Assembly: GCF_002286785.1 (NCBI RefSeq)
Contig: NZ_MUJY01000186.1
Coordinates: forward strand, 1-64,000
DNA length: 64,000 nucleotides
Source of the DNA: Pseudomonas sp. PIC25
GTDB lineage: Bacteria; Pseudomonadota; Gammaproteobacteria; Pseudomonadales; Pseudomonadaceae
Direction of reading: 5' to 3'
Shown here: positions 55,431-64,000 of the stretch, in pieces
Position numbering within the stretch: the first letter of the stretch is position 1
Layout: the number at the start of each line of letters is the position of its first letter
Position numbers and translations under genes: made by a program
The notes under the pieces: generated by a model
What the model saw: the letters and a program-made list of their open reading frames with translations, nothing else
Databases searched by the model: none
Told to the model about the DNA's origin: nothing

Positions 55431-55477
55431 AGCCGGAAGTGACCGGGCGCGAGCTGCCCTGGGGCTTCCGGCTTTTT
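55431..55477 (+). terminator. Terminator downstream of yebC
   Basis: An outer stem of 9 bp (AGCCGGAAG / CTTCCGGCT) encloses a second GC stem, followed by four to five T's. It separates yebC from the ruv genes. Confidence 0.85.
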
Positions 55478-55598
55478 CATGTGGCTGACGGCCTGCTGCC
55501 GATACGCCCGTGGTGACGCAGACGGCGGTGGCCCTATATACTCCTGGCCTGGATAAATAGACAGTGCGGTGGCTTCACGTCACCGATGGAAAACAGGC

Positions 55599-56123
55599 AT
55601 GACGCTGATCCTGGGGATTGACCCCGGTTCGAGAATCACCGGATTCGGTGTGGTACGCGATACCGGTCGTGGCTGCGAATATGTCGCGTCGGGCTGTATC
55701 CGTACCGGGAATGGTGCGTTGCACGAACGCCTGCAGATCGTCTATCGCGGTGTGCGCGAGATCATCCATAGCTATGGCCCGGTGATGATGGGCATCGAAC
55801 AGGTGTTCATGGCACGCAATGCGGACTCCGCGCTCAAGCTCGGCCAGGCGCGTGGTGCCGCCATCGTCGCAGCAGCGGAAGAGGGGCTGGAGATCAGCGA
55901 ATACACCGCGACCCAGGTCAAGCAGGCTATCGTCGGGACGGGGGCGGCTGACAAGCAACAAGTGCAAATGATGGTCATGCACTTGCTGAAACTGACTCAG
56001 AAGCCACAGATCGACGCTTCCGACGCCCTGGCCATTGCACTTTGCCATGCCCATAACCGACAAAGCCTGATTCCCCATGGACTGGTCGGCGCCAAACGGC
56101 GCAGCGGCCGGTTGCGCTTATGA
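55599..56123 (+). CDS. ruvC: Holliday-junction resolvase RuvC
   Basis: RuvC cuts Holliday junctions symmetrically at specific sequences. The 174-residue protein has catalytic D8 ([12 protein letters not shown]), E (MGIEQVFM) and the C-terminal acidic pair in [15 protein letters not shown] used the ATG at 55599 with a CAGG-type ribosome site, because an upstream start would extend beyond the family N-terminus. It precedes ruvA by 16 bases. Confidence 0.96.
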   Translation: MTLILGIDPGSRITGFGVVRDTGRGCEYVASGCIRTGNGALHERLQIVYRGVREIIHSYGPVMMGIEQVFMARNADSALKLGQARGAAIVAAAEEGLEISEYTATQVKQAIVGTGAADKQQVQMMVMHLLKLTQKPQIDASDALAIALCHAHNRQSLIPHGLVGAKRRSGRLRL

Positions 56124-56139
56124 ATAAAGGAAGCGAATC

Positions 56140-56745
56140 GTGATCGGACGCCTGCGCGGCACCCTGGCGGAAAAGCAGCCGCCACACCTGATCCTGGACG
56201 TGGGAGGTATCGGCTACGAATTGGAAGTACCGATGACCACCCTGTATCGCCTGCCGTCCGTCGGAGAGCCGGTCACGCTGCACACGCATCTCGTCGTGAG
56301 GGAGGATGCCCAGTTGCTTTACGGCTTCTTCGAAAAGCGCGACCGAGAGCTGTTTCGTGAGCTGATCCGGCTCAATGGGGTGGGACCCAAGCTGGCGTTG
56401 GCCTTGATGTCCGGCCTGGAGGTCGATGAGCTGGTACGCTGTGTCCAGGCGCAAGATACCTCCACCCTGGTGAAGATTCCTGGAGTCGGCAAGAAAACCG
56501 CGGAGCGTCTGCTGGTCGAGTTGAAGGATCGCTTCAAAGCGTGGGAGACCATACCCGGTATCGCTCCGTTGGTGGTTGAACCTCATGCCGGTGCGGCAGT
56601 CTCAAACGCCGGCAACGATGCTGTCAGCGCGTTGATTTCCCTTGGCTTCAAGCCCCAGGAGGCCAGCCGAGCGGTGGCCGCGGTGCAGGAGGAAGGTTTG
56701 AGTAGCGAAGAATTGATCCGGCGTGCCCTGAAAGGAATGGTCTAA
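56140..56745 (+). CDS. ruvA: Holliday-junction DNA-binding subunit RuvA
   Basis: RuvA binds the four-way junction and positions RuvB. The 201-residue product has the OB-fold start [12 protein letters not shown], the acidic pin and helix-hairpin-helix motifs ([13 protein letters not shown] and [17 protein letters not shown], quoted separately). A C-terminal helical domain contacts RuvB. The start is a GTG with AAAGGAAG upstream. RuvB begins directly after its stop. Confidence 0.96.
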   Translation: MIGRLRGTLAEKQPPHLILDVGGIGYELEVPMTTLYRLPSVGEPVTLHTHLVVREDAQLLYGFFEKRDRELFRELIRLNGVGPKLALALMSGLEVDELVRCVQAQDTSTLVKIPGVGKKTAERLLVELKDRFKAWETIPGIAPLVVEPHAGAAVSNAGNDAVSALISLGFKPQEASRAVAAVQEEGLSSEELIRRALKGMV

Positions 56746-57798
56746 GTGATCGAAGCCGACCGCCTGATAACCGCCAGCAGTCGTGACCGCGACGAGCAAG
56801 TCGACCGTGCCATCCGGCCGTTGCAATTGGCCGAGTACATCGGCCAGCCAGTGGTCCGCGAGCAGATGGAGCTGTTCATTCAGGCGGCCAAGGGACGCAA
56901 GGAATCCTTGGATCACACGCTCATCTTCGGCCCGCCCGGTTTGGGCAAAACGACCCTGGCCAACATCATTGCCCAGGAAATGGGCGTGGCGATCAAGAGC
57001 ACTTCCGGCCCTGTACTGGAGCGCCCTGGCGATCTCGCTGCGTTGCTGACCAACCTCGAGCCCGGCGACGTTCTGTTCGTCGACGAAATACATCGCTTGT
57101 CGCCTATCGTCGAGGAAGTGCTCTACCCCGCGATGGAAGATTTCCAGCTCGACATCATGATCGGCGAAGGCCCCGCCGCGCGGTCGATCAAGCTGGACCT
57201 GCCGCCGTTCACCCTGGTTGGCGCCACTACCCGGGCCGGCATGCTGACCAATCCGTTGCGTGACCGCTTCGGTATCGTCCAGCGGCTGGAGTTCTACTCG
57301 ACGCAGGATCTGGCGACCATCGTCAGCCGTGCTGCCGGTATCCTCGGTTTGCCCATCGAGCCGGAAGGGGCCTTCGAAATTGCGCGGCGTGCCCGTGGCA
57401 CGCCGCGGATCGCCAATCGCCTGCTGCGTCGCGTCCGGGACTTTGCCGAAGTGCGCGGGGAAGGGCGTATCACCCGTGCGATCGCTGACCGGGCGCTCAA
57501 TCTGCTGGATGTGGACGAGCGGGGATTCGATCACCAGGATCGCCGTCTATTGCTGACCATGATCGACAAGTTCGATGGCGGTCCTGTCGGTATCGATAGC
57601 CTGGCTGCGGCCATCAGCGAAGAACGGCACACCATCGAGGACGTACTGGAGCCCTACCTGATCCAGCAGGGGTTCATCATGCGCACGCCTCGTGGACGGG
57701 TCGTGACACGCCATGCCTACCTGCATTTCGGCCTGAACTTGCCCAAGCGTCTGAACGATACGCCGACTGCCGATCTGTTCGGCGACGGCGGGGAGTGA
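56746..57798 (+). CDS. ruvB: Holliday-junction branch-migration motor RuvB
   Basis: RuvB is the AAA+ hexameric ATPase that pumps DNA through the RuvA complex. The 350-residue protein has Walker [10 protein letters not shown], Walker [10 protein letters not shown], sensor motif and the C-terminal winged helix ([15 protein letters not shown]). It begins with a GTG immediately after the ruvA stop, so it is translationally coupled. No LexA box was sought beyond inspection of the region. Confidence 0.97.
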   Translation: MIEADRLITASSRDRDEQVDRAIRPLQLAEYIGQPVVREQMELFIQAAKGRKESLDHTLIFGPPGLGKTTLANIIAQEMGVAIKSTSGPVLERPGDLAALLTNLEPGDVLFVDEIHRLSPIVEEVLYPAMEDFQLDIMIGEGPAARSIKLDLPPFTLVGATTRAGMLTNPLRDRFGIVQRLEFYSTQDLATIVSRAAGILGLPIEPEGAFEIARRARGTPRIANRLLRRVRDFAEVRGEGRITRAIADRALNLLDVDERGFDHQDRRLLLTMIDKFDGGPVGIDSLAAAISEERHTIEDVLEPYLIQQGFIMRTPRGRVVTRHAYLHFGLNLPKRLNDTPTADLFGDGGE

Positions 57799-57849
57799 AA
57801 AAAATTGTTAGCAAGTCCGATTGGCAACTTCAGGAGCCGGCACTAGAGT

Positions 57850-58293
57850 ATGCGCTCGCAAAACGGAGCTCAGCCGTTCGCCCATCGCTGTCGTGTCTAC
57901 TATGAAGACACCGATGCCGGCGGCATCGTCTATTACGTCAATTACCTCAAATTCATGGAGCGGGCTCGCACCGAGCGCCTGCGTGATCTGGGTTTCGCCC
58001 AGTCCGCGTTGGTGGGGGAGAACCTGTTGTTCGTCGTGCATTCCAGCGAAGCGCGCTACCACGCGCCAGCGCGTCTGGACGACGAACTGACGGTGAGCGC
58101 CGAAATAATCGAATTGAACCGCGCCAGCCTGCGCTTTCGTCAACAGGTGCGGCGGGTTGCGGATGATGCACTGCTCTGTGAAGGGCAGTTCCTGGTGGCC
58201 TGTGTGCGCGCCGACAGTCTGAAACCCCGGGCCATCCCCGAAGCGCTGCGCGCAGCCTTCGCCGGCGCCGGTCTAGCCCTTGCAGGAGAGTAA
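57850..58293 (+). CDS. ybgC: Acyl-CoA thioesterase YbgC of the Tol-Pal locus
   Basis: YbgC is a hotdog-fold thioesterase active on acyl-CoA or acyl-ACP. The 147-residue product contains [20 protein letters not shown] with the catalytic Asp. The ATG lies 51 bases after ruvB and the stop is 2 bases before the tolQ start. It is the first gene of the classical ybgC-tolQRAB-pal-cpoB operon, although its contribution to Tol function is modest. Confidence 0.95.
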   Translation: MRSQNGAQPFAHRCRVYYEDTDAGGIVYYVNYLKFMERARTERLRDLGFAQSALVGENLLFVVHSSEARYHAPARLDDELTVSAEIIELNRASLRFRQQVRRVADDALLCEGQFLVACVRADSLKPRAIPEALRAAFAGAGLALAGE

Positions 58294-58295
58294 GC

Positions 58296-58988
58296 GTGGA
58301 AACCAACGTCGATCATACGTCCATGTGGAGCCTGGTCAGCAACGCCAGCATTCTGGTGCAGTTGGTCATGCTCATCCTGGTGGCCGCCTCGGTCACCTCG
58401 TGGATCATGATTTTCCAGCGCGGCAATGCCATTCGGGCCGCGCGACGTGCCCTCGACGTGTTCGAGGAGCGGTTCTGGTCGGGCATCGATCTGTCCAAGC
58501 TCTACCGTCAGGCCGGTAGCAACCCCGATCCGGATTCCGGTGTCGAGCAGATTTTCAGAGCCGGCTTCAAGGAATTCTCGCGCCTGCGCCAGCAACCGGG
58601 CGTCGATCCCGATGCCGTGATGGATGGTGTGGCTCGTGCCATGCGCGTCGCCATCTCGCGGGAGGAAGAGAAACTCGAGCAGAGCCTGCCGTTTCTGGCG
58701 ACGGTCGGCTCCACCAGTCCTTATATCGGCCTGTTCGGAACCGTGTGGGGCATCATGAACTCGTTCCGCGGCCTGGCTCAGGTACAGCAGGCAACCCTGG
58801 CTACCGTGGCGCCGGGTATCGCCGAGGCATTGATTGCCACTGCCATCGGCCTGTTCGCCGCGATTCCGGCCGTGATCGCCTACAACCGTTTCTCCGCGCG
58901 CAGCGAAACCCTGATCGGCCGCTACTACACCTTCGCCGACGAGTTCCAGGCCATCCTGCACCGCAAGGTGCACGCAAGCGACGACTGA
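58296..58988 (+). CDS. tolQ: Tol-Pal system inner-membrane protein TolQ
   Basis: TolQ forms with TolR the proton-driven motor that energises TolA. The 230-residue protein has three membrane segments (about residues 18-38, 136-158 and 170-192) in the ExbB/TolQ arrangement. The third contains the conserved ATAIGLFAAIPAVIAY. The start codon is a GTG with GGAGAG upstream. It is in the middle of the ybgC-tolQ-tolR run. Confidence 0.96.
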   Translation: METNVDHTSMWSLVSNASILVQLVMLILVAASVTSWIMIFQRGNAIRAARRALDVFEERFWSGIDLSKLYRQAGSNPDPDSGVEQIFRAGFKEFSRLRQQPGVDPDAVMDGVARAMRVAISREEEKLEQSLPFLATVGSTSPYIGLFGTVWGIMNSFRGLAQVQQATLATVAPGIAEALIATAIGLFAAIPAVIAYNRFSARSETLIGRYYTFADEFQAILHRKVHASDD

Positions 58989-59001
58989 GCAGGTAATTCC
59001 A

Positions 59002-59454
59002 ATGGCTCGCATTCGCCAGAAACGCAAACCGGTCGCCGAGATGAACGTGGTGCCCTACATCGATGTGATGTTGGTGTTGCTGGTCATCTTCATGGTGACC
59101 GCGCCGATGCTCAACCAGGGCGTAAAGGTCGACCTGCCTAAAGTGAGCAGCGAAGCGCTGCCACAGGACAACAACGCCCAGGTGCTGACTATCTCGATCA
59201 AGGCCGACAAGACCTATTACTGGAACATGGGTTCCGAGGTGGACACTGACACCGTACAGGACAAGGCGCTCACTCTCGAGGAAATGACTCGTGCGGTCAC
59301 CGCGATCATGAACCAGGGGCGCAGCCAGGGTAAGCAAATCCAGGTATTCGTCCGGGGTGACAAGGCGGTTGACTACGGTGCGGTAATGGCTGCCATGGGC
59401 GGTCTGCAACAGGCCGGCGTAGGCAACGTCGGGCTGATCACCGAGGCGCCCTGA
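59002..59454 (+). CDS. tolR: Tol-Pal system protein TolR
   Basis: TolR has one membrane segment and a periplasmic dimer domain that binds peptidoglycan. The 150-residue product has the protonatable aspartate D21 in MNVVPYIDVMLVLLVIFM, equal to D23 of E. coli. It shares a base with the tolA start (TGATG), so translation is coupled. Confidence 0.96.
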   Translation: MARIRQKRKPVAEMNVVPYIDVMLVLLVIFMVTAPMLNQGVKVDLPKVSSEALPQDNNAQVLTISIKADKTYYWNMGSEVDTDTVQDKALTLEEMTRAVTAIMNQGRSQGKQIQVFVRGDKAVDYGAVMAAMGGLQQAGVGNVGLITEAP

Positions 59455-60440
59455 TGCGTCAGTTCGAACGCTCTTCTTCGGAAAGCTATTTCTGGCCCGC
59501 CTTGTGGGCCATTGCTCTGCACGTGCTGGTGTTCGCCCTGCTGTTCGTCAGTTTTGCGATGACGCCGGACCTGCCGCCGGCCAAGCCGATCGTTCAGGCG
59601 ACTCTCTATCAATTGAAGTCGCAGAGCCAGGCTACGACTCAGACCAACCAGAAGATCGCCGGAGAAGCGAAGAAGACCGCTGCAAGACAATACGAAGTCG
59701 AGCAGATGGAACAGCGCAAGGTCGAGCAGGAGCGGCAGGCCACGGCCAAGGCGGCGGAACAAAAGAAAGCCGACGAGGCTCGAAAGGCCGAAGCCGTGAA
59801 GAAGGCGGAAGAAGCCAAGAAAGCCGAGGCGGCGAAGAAGGCCGAGGAAGCCAAGAAGGCGGCTGAGCAAAAGCAATTGGCCGATATCGCCAAGAAAAAG
59901 GCTGAGGAAGAGGCCAAGAAGAAAGCCGCCGAAGAGGCGAAAAAGAAAGCAGCGGCCGAAGCAGCCAAGAAAAAGGCTGCCGAAGAAGCCAAGAAGAAGG
60001 CGGCTGCCGAGGCGGCGAAGAAGAAAGCGGCAGCTGAAGCGGCGCGCAAGGCGGCGGAAGACAAGAAGGCCCAGGCCCTTGCCGAACTGCTGTCGGAAAC
60101 GACCGAGCGCCAGCAGGCGATTGCGGATACCCAAGGCGATCAGGTGGCCGGCAGCCTGGACGATCTGATCGTCAAACTGGTCAGCGAGCAGTGGCGTCGT
60201 CCGCCGTCGGCCCGTAACGGCATGAGTGTCGAGGTGCTGATCGAAATGCTGCCCGATGGCACGATTACCAACGCGAGCGTTACCCGTTCTAGTGGCGACT
60301 CGCCATTCGATAATTCAGCTGTGGCAGCGGTGCGCAACGTCGGCCGCATACCCGAGATGCAACAGCTCGATCGCGCTACCTTCGACCGGCTTTACCGGCA
60401 GCGTCGCGTCATCTTCAAACCGGAGGATCTGGATCTGTGA
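59454..60440 (+). CDS. tolA: Tol-Pal system protein TolA
   Basis: TolA spans the periplasm, linking the TolQR motor to Pal and TolB and providing the receptor of filamentous phages and colicins. The 328-residue protein has an N-terminal membrane segment (about 13-35), a long Lys/Ala/Glu-rich helical rod (about 65-205, with repeats like [10 protein letters not shown]) and a C-terminal globular domain starting near 225. The rod is encoded by repetitive DNA. It overlaps tolB by 4 bp (GTGA). Confidence 0.95.
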   Translation: MRQFERSSSESYFWPALWAIALHVLVFALLFVSFAMTPDLPPAKPIVQATLYQLKSQSQATTQTNQKIAGEAKKTAARQYEVEQMEQRKVEQERQATAKAAEQKKADEARKAEAVKKAEEAKKAEAAKKAEEAKKAAEQKQLADIAKKKAEEEAKKKAAEEAKKKAAAEAAKKKAAEEAKKKAAAEAAKKKAAAEAARKAAEDKKAQALAELLSETTERQQAIADTQGDQVAGSLDDLIVKLVSEQWRRPPSARNGMSVEVLIEMLPDGTITNASVTRSSGDSPFDNSAVAAVRNVGRIPEMQQLDRATFDRLYRQRRVIFKPEDLDL

Positions 60441-61735
60441 ACACCTTGATTCGTATTGCCCTGCTGGGCCTGGCCATGCTGGTCGGCAGTGTGCAGGCGG
60501 CTGACCCGCTGGTGGTTACCAGCGGCACGGACCGCGCCACGCCGATCGCCGTCGTTCCGTTCGGCTGGCAGGGTGGTTCGGTGCTGCCCGAGGACATGGC
60601 CGAGATCATTGGCAATGACCTGCGCAACTCCGGCAGCTTCGAGCCGATTCCGCGGCAGAACATGATCAGCCTGCCGACGCAGGCCAGCGAAGTCATCTAC
60701 CGCGACTGGAAAGCGCTGGGTGCCCAATACGTTCTGGTCGGTAGCATCGTCCCGGCGGGTGGGCGCTTGCAGGTACAGTTCGCGCTGTTCAATGTGGCGA
60801 CCGAGCAGCAGGTTCTTACCGGTAGCGTAGGCGGCGGGGTCGATCAGTTGCGCGACATGGCGCACCACATCGCCGACCAATCGTTTGAGAAGCTCACCGG
60901 CATCAAGGGCGCCTTCTCGACTCGCCTGCTGTACGTCACGGCCGAGCGTTTCGCGGTGAACAACACCCGCTATACCCTGCAGCGTTCGGACTATGACGGC
61001 GCCCGGGCGGTTACGCTGTTGCAATCGCGTGAGCCGATCCTGTCGCCGCGTTTTGCTCCGGATGGTCGTCGTATCGCCTACGTTTCCTTTGAGCAGAAGC
61101 GTCCACGCATCTTCATCCAGCACATCGATACCGGCCGCCGCGAGCAGATCACCAACTTCGAAGGGCTGAACGGTGCGCCGGCCTGGTCGCCGGAGGGCAA
61201 CCGCCTGGCGTTCGTGCTGTCCCGTGATGGCAACCCGGAAATCTATGTCATGGATCTCGGCAGCCGCCAACTGCGTCGGGTGACCAACAATGCTTCGATC
61301 GACACCGAGCCGTTCTGGGGCAAGGATGGGCAGACCATTTACTTCACCTCCGACCGAGGCGGCAAGCCGCAGATCTACAAGATGAACATCAACGGCGGTG
61401 CCGCGGAGCGGGTGACTTTCATCGGCAACTACAATGCCAACCCGAAGCTGTCGGCTGACGAAAAGACGCTGGTGATGGTGCATCGTCAGGAAGGCTTCAC
61501 GGTATTCCGTGTGGCCGCCCAGGACCTGCAGCGCGGCAACCTGCGTGTTCTCTCCGAGACCAGTCTCGACGAGTCACCCACTGTTGCGCCTAATGGCACC
61601 ATGCTAATCTACGCAACCCGCCAGCAGGGCCGGGGAGTCTTGATGCTCGTATCGATCAACGGTCGAGTCAGGCTCCCTCTTCCTACCGCTCAAGGCGAAG
61701 TTCGAGAGCCGTCCTGGTCCCCTTACCTGAACTGA
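60437..61735 (+). CDS. tolB: Tol-Pal system beta-propeller protein TolB
   Basis: TolB is a periplasmic protein that binds Pal and TolA. The 432-residue product has a signal peptide (up to about residue 20, VQA) and an N-terminal alpha/beta domain. A six-bladed beta-propeller follows, built from repeats such as [34 protein letters not shown] and [13 protein letters not shown]. The GTG start overlaps the tolA stop. All expected blades are present. Confidence 0.96.
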   Translation: MNTLIRIALLGLAMLVGSVQAADPLVVTSGTDRATPIAVVPFGWQGGSVLPEDMAEIIGNDLRNSGSFEPIPRQNMISLPTQASEVIYRDWKALGAQYVLVGSIVPAGGRLQVQFALFNVATEQQVLTGSVGGGVDQLRDMAHHIADQSFEKLTGIKGAFSTRLLYVTAERFAVNNTRYTLQRSDYDGARAVTLLQSREPILSPRFAPDGRRIAYVSFEQKRPRIFIQHIDTGRREQITNFEGLNGAPAWSPEGNRLAFVLSRDGNPEIYVMDLGSRQLRRVTNNASIDTEPFWGKDGQTIYFTSDRGGKPQIYKMNINGGAAERVTFIGNYNANPKLSADEKTLVMVHRQEGFTVFRVAAQDLQRGNLRVLSETSLDESPTVAPNGTMLIYATRQQGRGVLMLVSINGRVRLPLPTAQGEVREPSWSPYLN

Positions 61736-61789
61736 TGCGGTCCCAACCCTTCTAACACACACACCTAAGGTTTCATTAGGAGCTACACC

Positions 61790-62287
61790 ATGGAAATGCT
61801 GAAATTCGGTAAGTTCGCTGCGCTGTCCCTGGCTTTGGCCGTTGCCGTCGGCTGTTCTTCCAAAGGCGGCGACGCCTCCGGCGAAGGCGCTGTCGACCCG
61901 AACGCCGGCTACGGTGCCAACACCGGTGCTGTCGATGGCAGCCTGAGCGAAGAAGCCGCTCTGCGCGCCATCACCACCTTCTACTTCGAGTACGACAGCT
62001 CCGACCTGAAGCCGGAAGCCATGCGTGCTCTGGACGTTCACGCTAAGGACCTGAAAGGCAACGGCGCTCGCGTCGTCCTGGAAGGCCACGCTGACGAGCG
62101 CGGTACCCGTGAGTACAACATGGCCCTGGGCGAGCGTCGTGCCAAGGCCGTTCAGCGCTACCTGGTGCTGCAGGGCGTTTCCCCGGCTCAGCTGGAGCTG
62201 GTTTCCTACGGCGAAGAGCGTCCGGTTGCTACTGGCAACGACGAGCAGTCTTGGGCCCAGAACCGTCGCGTCGAACTGCGTAAGTAA
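61790..62287 (+). CDS. oprL: Peptidoglycan-associated lipoprotein (OprL/Pal)
   Basis: OprL anchors the outer membrane to peptidoglycan and binds TolB. The 165-residue lipoprotein has a lipobox ending in VGC (lipidated C22). Its OmpA-like domain has [34 protein letters not shown] (quoted as [14 protein letters not shown]) and [10 protein letters not shown]. It is almost identical to P. aeruginosa OprL, which is used as a diagnostic gene there. A small CCTAA/TTAGG repeat lies upstream of its ribosome site. Confidence 0.97.
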   Translation: MEMLKFGKFAALSLALAVAVGCSSKGGDASGEGAVDPNAGYGANTGAVDGSLSEEAALRAITTFYFEYDSSDLKPEAMRALDVHAKDLKGNGARVVLEGHADERGTREYNMALGERRAKAVQRYLVLQGVSPAQLELVSYGEERPVATGNDEQSWAQNRRVELRK

Positions 62288-62293
62288 GTCGCC

Positions 62294-63109
62294 ATGCGTA
62301 AGTGCCGCCGTGCTTTGACCTTGTTGGCGCTCAGCCTGCCGTTCGCGGTATTGGCCGAGGTTCCTGTGGTGGATAACGATGCCGGTTACGGTAGCAGTTC
62401 TTATCCCCCGGCCGGGTATGGTACGAGCGGCGCTTACGCCGCAACCGCAGCCGGGGCTTCGGCCCCGGTTTCGGCGCAGGGCGAGATGTACCTGCAGATG
62501 CAGCAACTGCAGGAAGAAGTCGCCCAGTTGCGAGGCATGCTGGAAGAGCAGCAAAACGAAATCAGAAACCTCAAGCGCGAAAACCTGGAACGTTACCAGG
62601 ATCTCGATCGCCGCCTTTCGAGCGGTGCTGCGCAAGGTACCCCGAATACTCCTGCCGATGGCGCCATCAACGCCGGCGGCGCACCGACTCCGCCGCCTGG
62701 CCAGGCCCCGGCAAGCAACGAACCAGCGGACCCGGCGAAAGAGAAACTGTACTACGAAGCAGCCTTCGATCTGATCAAGGCCAAGGACTTCGACAAAGCC
62801 AGTCAGGCATTCACCGCCTTCCTGCGCAAATATCCAAATAGCCAGTACGCCGGGAATGCCCAGTATTGGCTGGGCGAGGTCAATCTCGCCAAGGGCGATC
62901 TGCAAGGTGCCGGACAGGCGTTCGCGAGGGTCAGCCAGGCGTATCCGCAGCACGCCAAGGTGCCCGATTCGCTGTACAAGCTGGCCGATGTAGAGCGGCG
63001 CCTGGGTAATAACGACAAGGCCCGAGGCCTTCTTCAGCAAGTTATTTCCCAGTATCCGGGCAGCTCGGCAGCCCAATTGGCCCAGCGCGACCTGCAGAAT
63101 CTGCGTTGA
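62294..63109 (+). CDS. cpoB: Cell-division coordinator CpoB (YbgF)
   Basis: CpoB links Tol function to septal peptidoglycan synthesis by PBP1b. The 271-residue product has a signal peptide and an N-terminal coiled coil (EMYLQMQQLQEEVAQLRGMLEE, quoted as LQMQQLQEEVAQLRGMLEE). A low-complexity Ala/Pro/Gly linker and a C-terminal TPR domain (about 150-270, with SQYAGNAQYWLGEVNLAKG) follow. The gene ends the Tol-Pal operon, with a terminator 50 bases downstream. Confidence 0.95.
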   Translation: MRKCRRALTLLALSLPFAVLAEVPVVDNDAGYGSSSYPPAGYGTSGAYAATAAGASAPVSAQGEMYLQMQQLQEEVAQLRGMLEEQQNEIRNLKRENLERYQDLDRRLSSGAAQGTPNTPADGAINAGGAPTPPPGQAPASNEPADPAKEKLYYEAAFDLIKAKDFDKASQAFTAFLRKYPNSQYAGNAQYWLGEVNLAKGDLQGAGQAFARVSQAYPQHAKVPDSLYKLADVERRLGNNDKARGLLQQVISQYPGSSAAQLAQRDLQNLR

Positions 63110-63117
63110 GCAGTCAT

Positions 63118-63136
63118 CGGGGCGGGCTAAGCCCCG
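63118..63136 (+). other. Short GC hairpin after cpoB
   Basis: A 6-bp stem (CGGGGC / GCCCCG, 7-base loop) follows the cpoB stop, upstream of the main terminator. It may stabilise the message end. Confidence 0.4.
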
Positions 63137-63159
63137 TTGAGCCGAACACCTGCGATCAG

Positions 63160-63186
63160 AAAACCCGCACCTGCTGCGGGTTTTTT
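63160..63186 (+). terminator. Terminator of the Tol-Pal operon
   Basis: A 10-bp stem (AAAACCCGCA / TGCGGGTTTT) with a 5-base loop is followed by further T's to 63186. It ends the tolQRAB-oprL-cpoB transcript before queE. Confidence 0.93.
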
Positions 63187-63258
63187 CGTTAGAATCGCCA
63201 CCCCCTATTCCCGCAACGGAGGCGGATGGCCTGTTTCGCCGTCACGCCCGTGGCTGAT

Positions 63259-63906
63259 ATGCAAGAAACCCTGCGAATTACCGAGATTTTCTACTCGCTG
63301 CAGGGGGAGACGCGCACCGCCGGTTTGCCGACGGTGTTCGTTCGCCTGACCGGCTGTCCCCTGCGCTGTCAATATTGCGATACCGCCTACGCGTTCAGCG
63401 GCGGCGAAATCATGACCCTCGATGCCATTATCGAGAGCGTTGCCAGCCATAAGCCGCGTTATGTCTGCGTGACCGGTGGCGAGCCATTGGCCCAACCCAA
63501 CTGCATCCCGCTGCTCGAGCGGCTCTGCGATGCCGGCTACGAGGTTTCCCTGGAAACCAGCGGGGCCCTGGATATCGCCGCCGTGGATCCGCGTGTCAGT
63601 CGGGTCGTCGACCTGAAGACGCCGGGTTCGGCTGAGGTCACCCGCAATCGCTACGAGAATCTCGGCCTGCTCAACCGTAACGACCAAGTGAAGTTCGTGC
63701 TCTGCTCGCGCGAGGATTACGACTGGGCGGTTTCCAAACTGATCGAATATCGCTTGGATCAGCGTGTCGGTGAGGTGCTGTTCTCGCCCAGTCACCATGA
63801 ACTGGATGCGCGTTCGCTGGCCGATTGGATCGTCAGCGATAACCTGCCGATACGCCTGCAACTGCAACTGCACAAGCTTCTCTGGAACGATGAGCCTGGG
63901 CACTGA
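63259..63906 (+). CDS. queE: 7-carboxy-7-deazaguanine synthase
   Basis: QueE is a radical-SAM enzyme that rearranges 6-carboxytetrahydropterin to CDG on the way to queuosine. The 215-residue product begins MQETLRITEIFYSLQGE and has the radical-SAM C33-x3-C37-x2-C40 motif (CPLRCQYC) and TGGEPLAQPN. I used the ATG at 63259, where the family starts. An ATG at 63226 has a stronger GGAGG site and would add 11 residues, so it remains possible. queC follows. Confidence 0.93.
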   Translation: MQETLRITEIFYSLQGETRTAGLPTVFVRLTGCPLRCQYCDTAYAFSGGEIMTLDAIIESVASHKPRYVCVTGGEPLAQPNCIPLLERLCDAGYEVSLETSGALDIAAVDPRVSRVVDLKTPGSAEVTRNRYENLGLLNRNDQVKFVLCSREDYDWAVSKLIEYRLDQRVGEVLFSPSHHELDARSLADWIVSDNLPIRLQLQLHKLLWNDEPGH

Positions 63907-63944
63907 CAGGCCCGAAACTCATCGCTGTTCGTTGGGGATTCGAT

Positions 63945-64000
63945 ATGAGTGAAAAGAAGGCGGTCATTCTTCTGTCCGGTGGCCTCGATTCGGCGACGGT
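63945..64000 (+). CDS. queC: 7-cyano-7-deazaguanine synthase QueC (partial, cut by window end)
   Basis: The last 56 bases open a frame MSEKKAVILLSGGLDSATV with the PP-loop ATPase motif SGGLDSAT of QueC, the next enzyme after QueE. Only the first 18 codons lie in the window. The gap from the queE stop is 38 bases. Confidence 0.88.
   Translation, partial: MSEKKAVILLSGGLDSAT

Noticed and set aside
59640-60070. Repetitive tract in tolA as a mobile or microsatellite repeat
   Set aside because: It simply encodes the Lys/Ala/Glu-rich helical rod that all TolA proteins have.
63118-63258. preQ1 riboswitch upstream of queE
   Set aside because: The hairpins here are ordinary terminator stems; the preQ1-I loop and A-rich tail pattern are not present.

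Overview
This 64 kb window is a gene-dense, GC-rich stretch of a Pseudomonas chromosome. The protein sequences, OprL (Pal), RhlG and the GacS residue numbering, and the gene order aspS-yebC-ruvCAB-ybgC-tolQRAB-pal-cpoB-queE-queC, all point to the P. aeruginosa side of the genus (nitroreducens/citronellolis/knackmussii-like). The exact species cannot be fixed from the window alone. Almost everything is ordinary core chromosome. I see no prophage, insertion sequence, CRISPR array or rRNA.

Region 1 (1-13.9 kb) looks like a patchwork of blocks that, from memory, lie elsewhere in PAO1. It holds a small ribbon-helix-helix protein, a FadL-type outer-membrane protein, a DTW-domain tRNA modification enzyme converging on a DMT exporter, erdR-dgkA, the divergent finR/fpr pair for ferredoxin-NADP reductase, trmO, an uncharacterised DUF1326/DUF2182 pair with metal-ligand-rich sequences, rhlG, an MFS transporter and dinB. 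Region 2 (14.0-24.5 kb) starts with an initiator tRNA and its promoter. It continues with mprF and its alanyl-PG hydrolase partner, rimO, a small lipoprotein operon, gacS and cysM.

Region 3 (24.5-40.2 kb) carries rlmD, relA and mazG (23S methylation, stringent response, nucleotide clean-up). It then has a DUF2058 protein, the Rho inhibitor Rof, a thioredoxin-like protein divergent from a Cys-rich MarR regulator with a clear operator, purMN, a PgsA-like enzyme, perM and hda in an overlapping operon, wrbA/arsC and a YihY membrane protein. Region 4 (40.2-52.3 kb) is the most variable part. It holds an unknown 463-aa protein with a PilZ-like motif, a TlpA-like lipoprotein, acylphosphatase, proS and a thioesterase. 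An OprD porin of visibly lower GC follows, with a 760-bp upstream region, then HIT/SlyX, a membrane-anchored cold-shock protein, a diguanylate cyclase, dps and an SDR.

Region 5 (52.5-64 kb) is the conserved translation/recombination/envelope block. It contains an FmdB zinc ribbon, aspS, yebC, ruvCAB, the complete Tol-Pal operon and the 7-deazaguanine genes queE and queC (the latter cut by the window end). Many genes are joined by 1-4 bp stop/start overlaps, so they are probably co-transcribed and translationally coupled. The most interesting leads are the DUF1326/DUF2182 pair, the MarR/thioredoxin-like redox pair with its 17-bp perfect palindrome, the 22-bp-spaced direct repeats upstream of oprD, and the compositional outlier around oprD.
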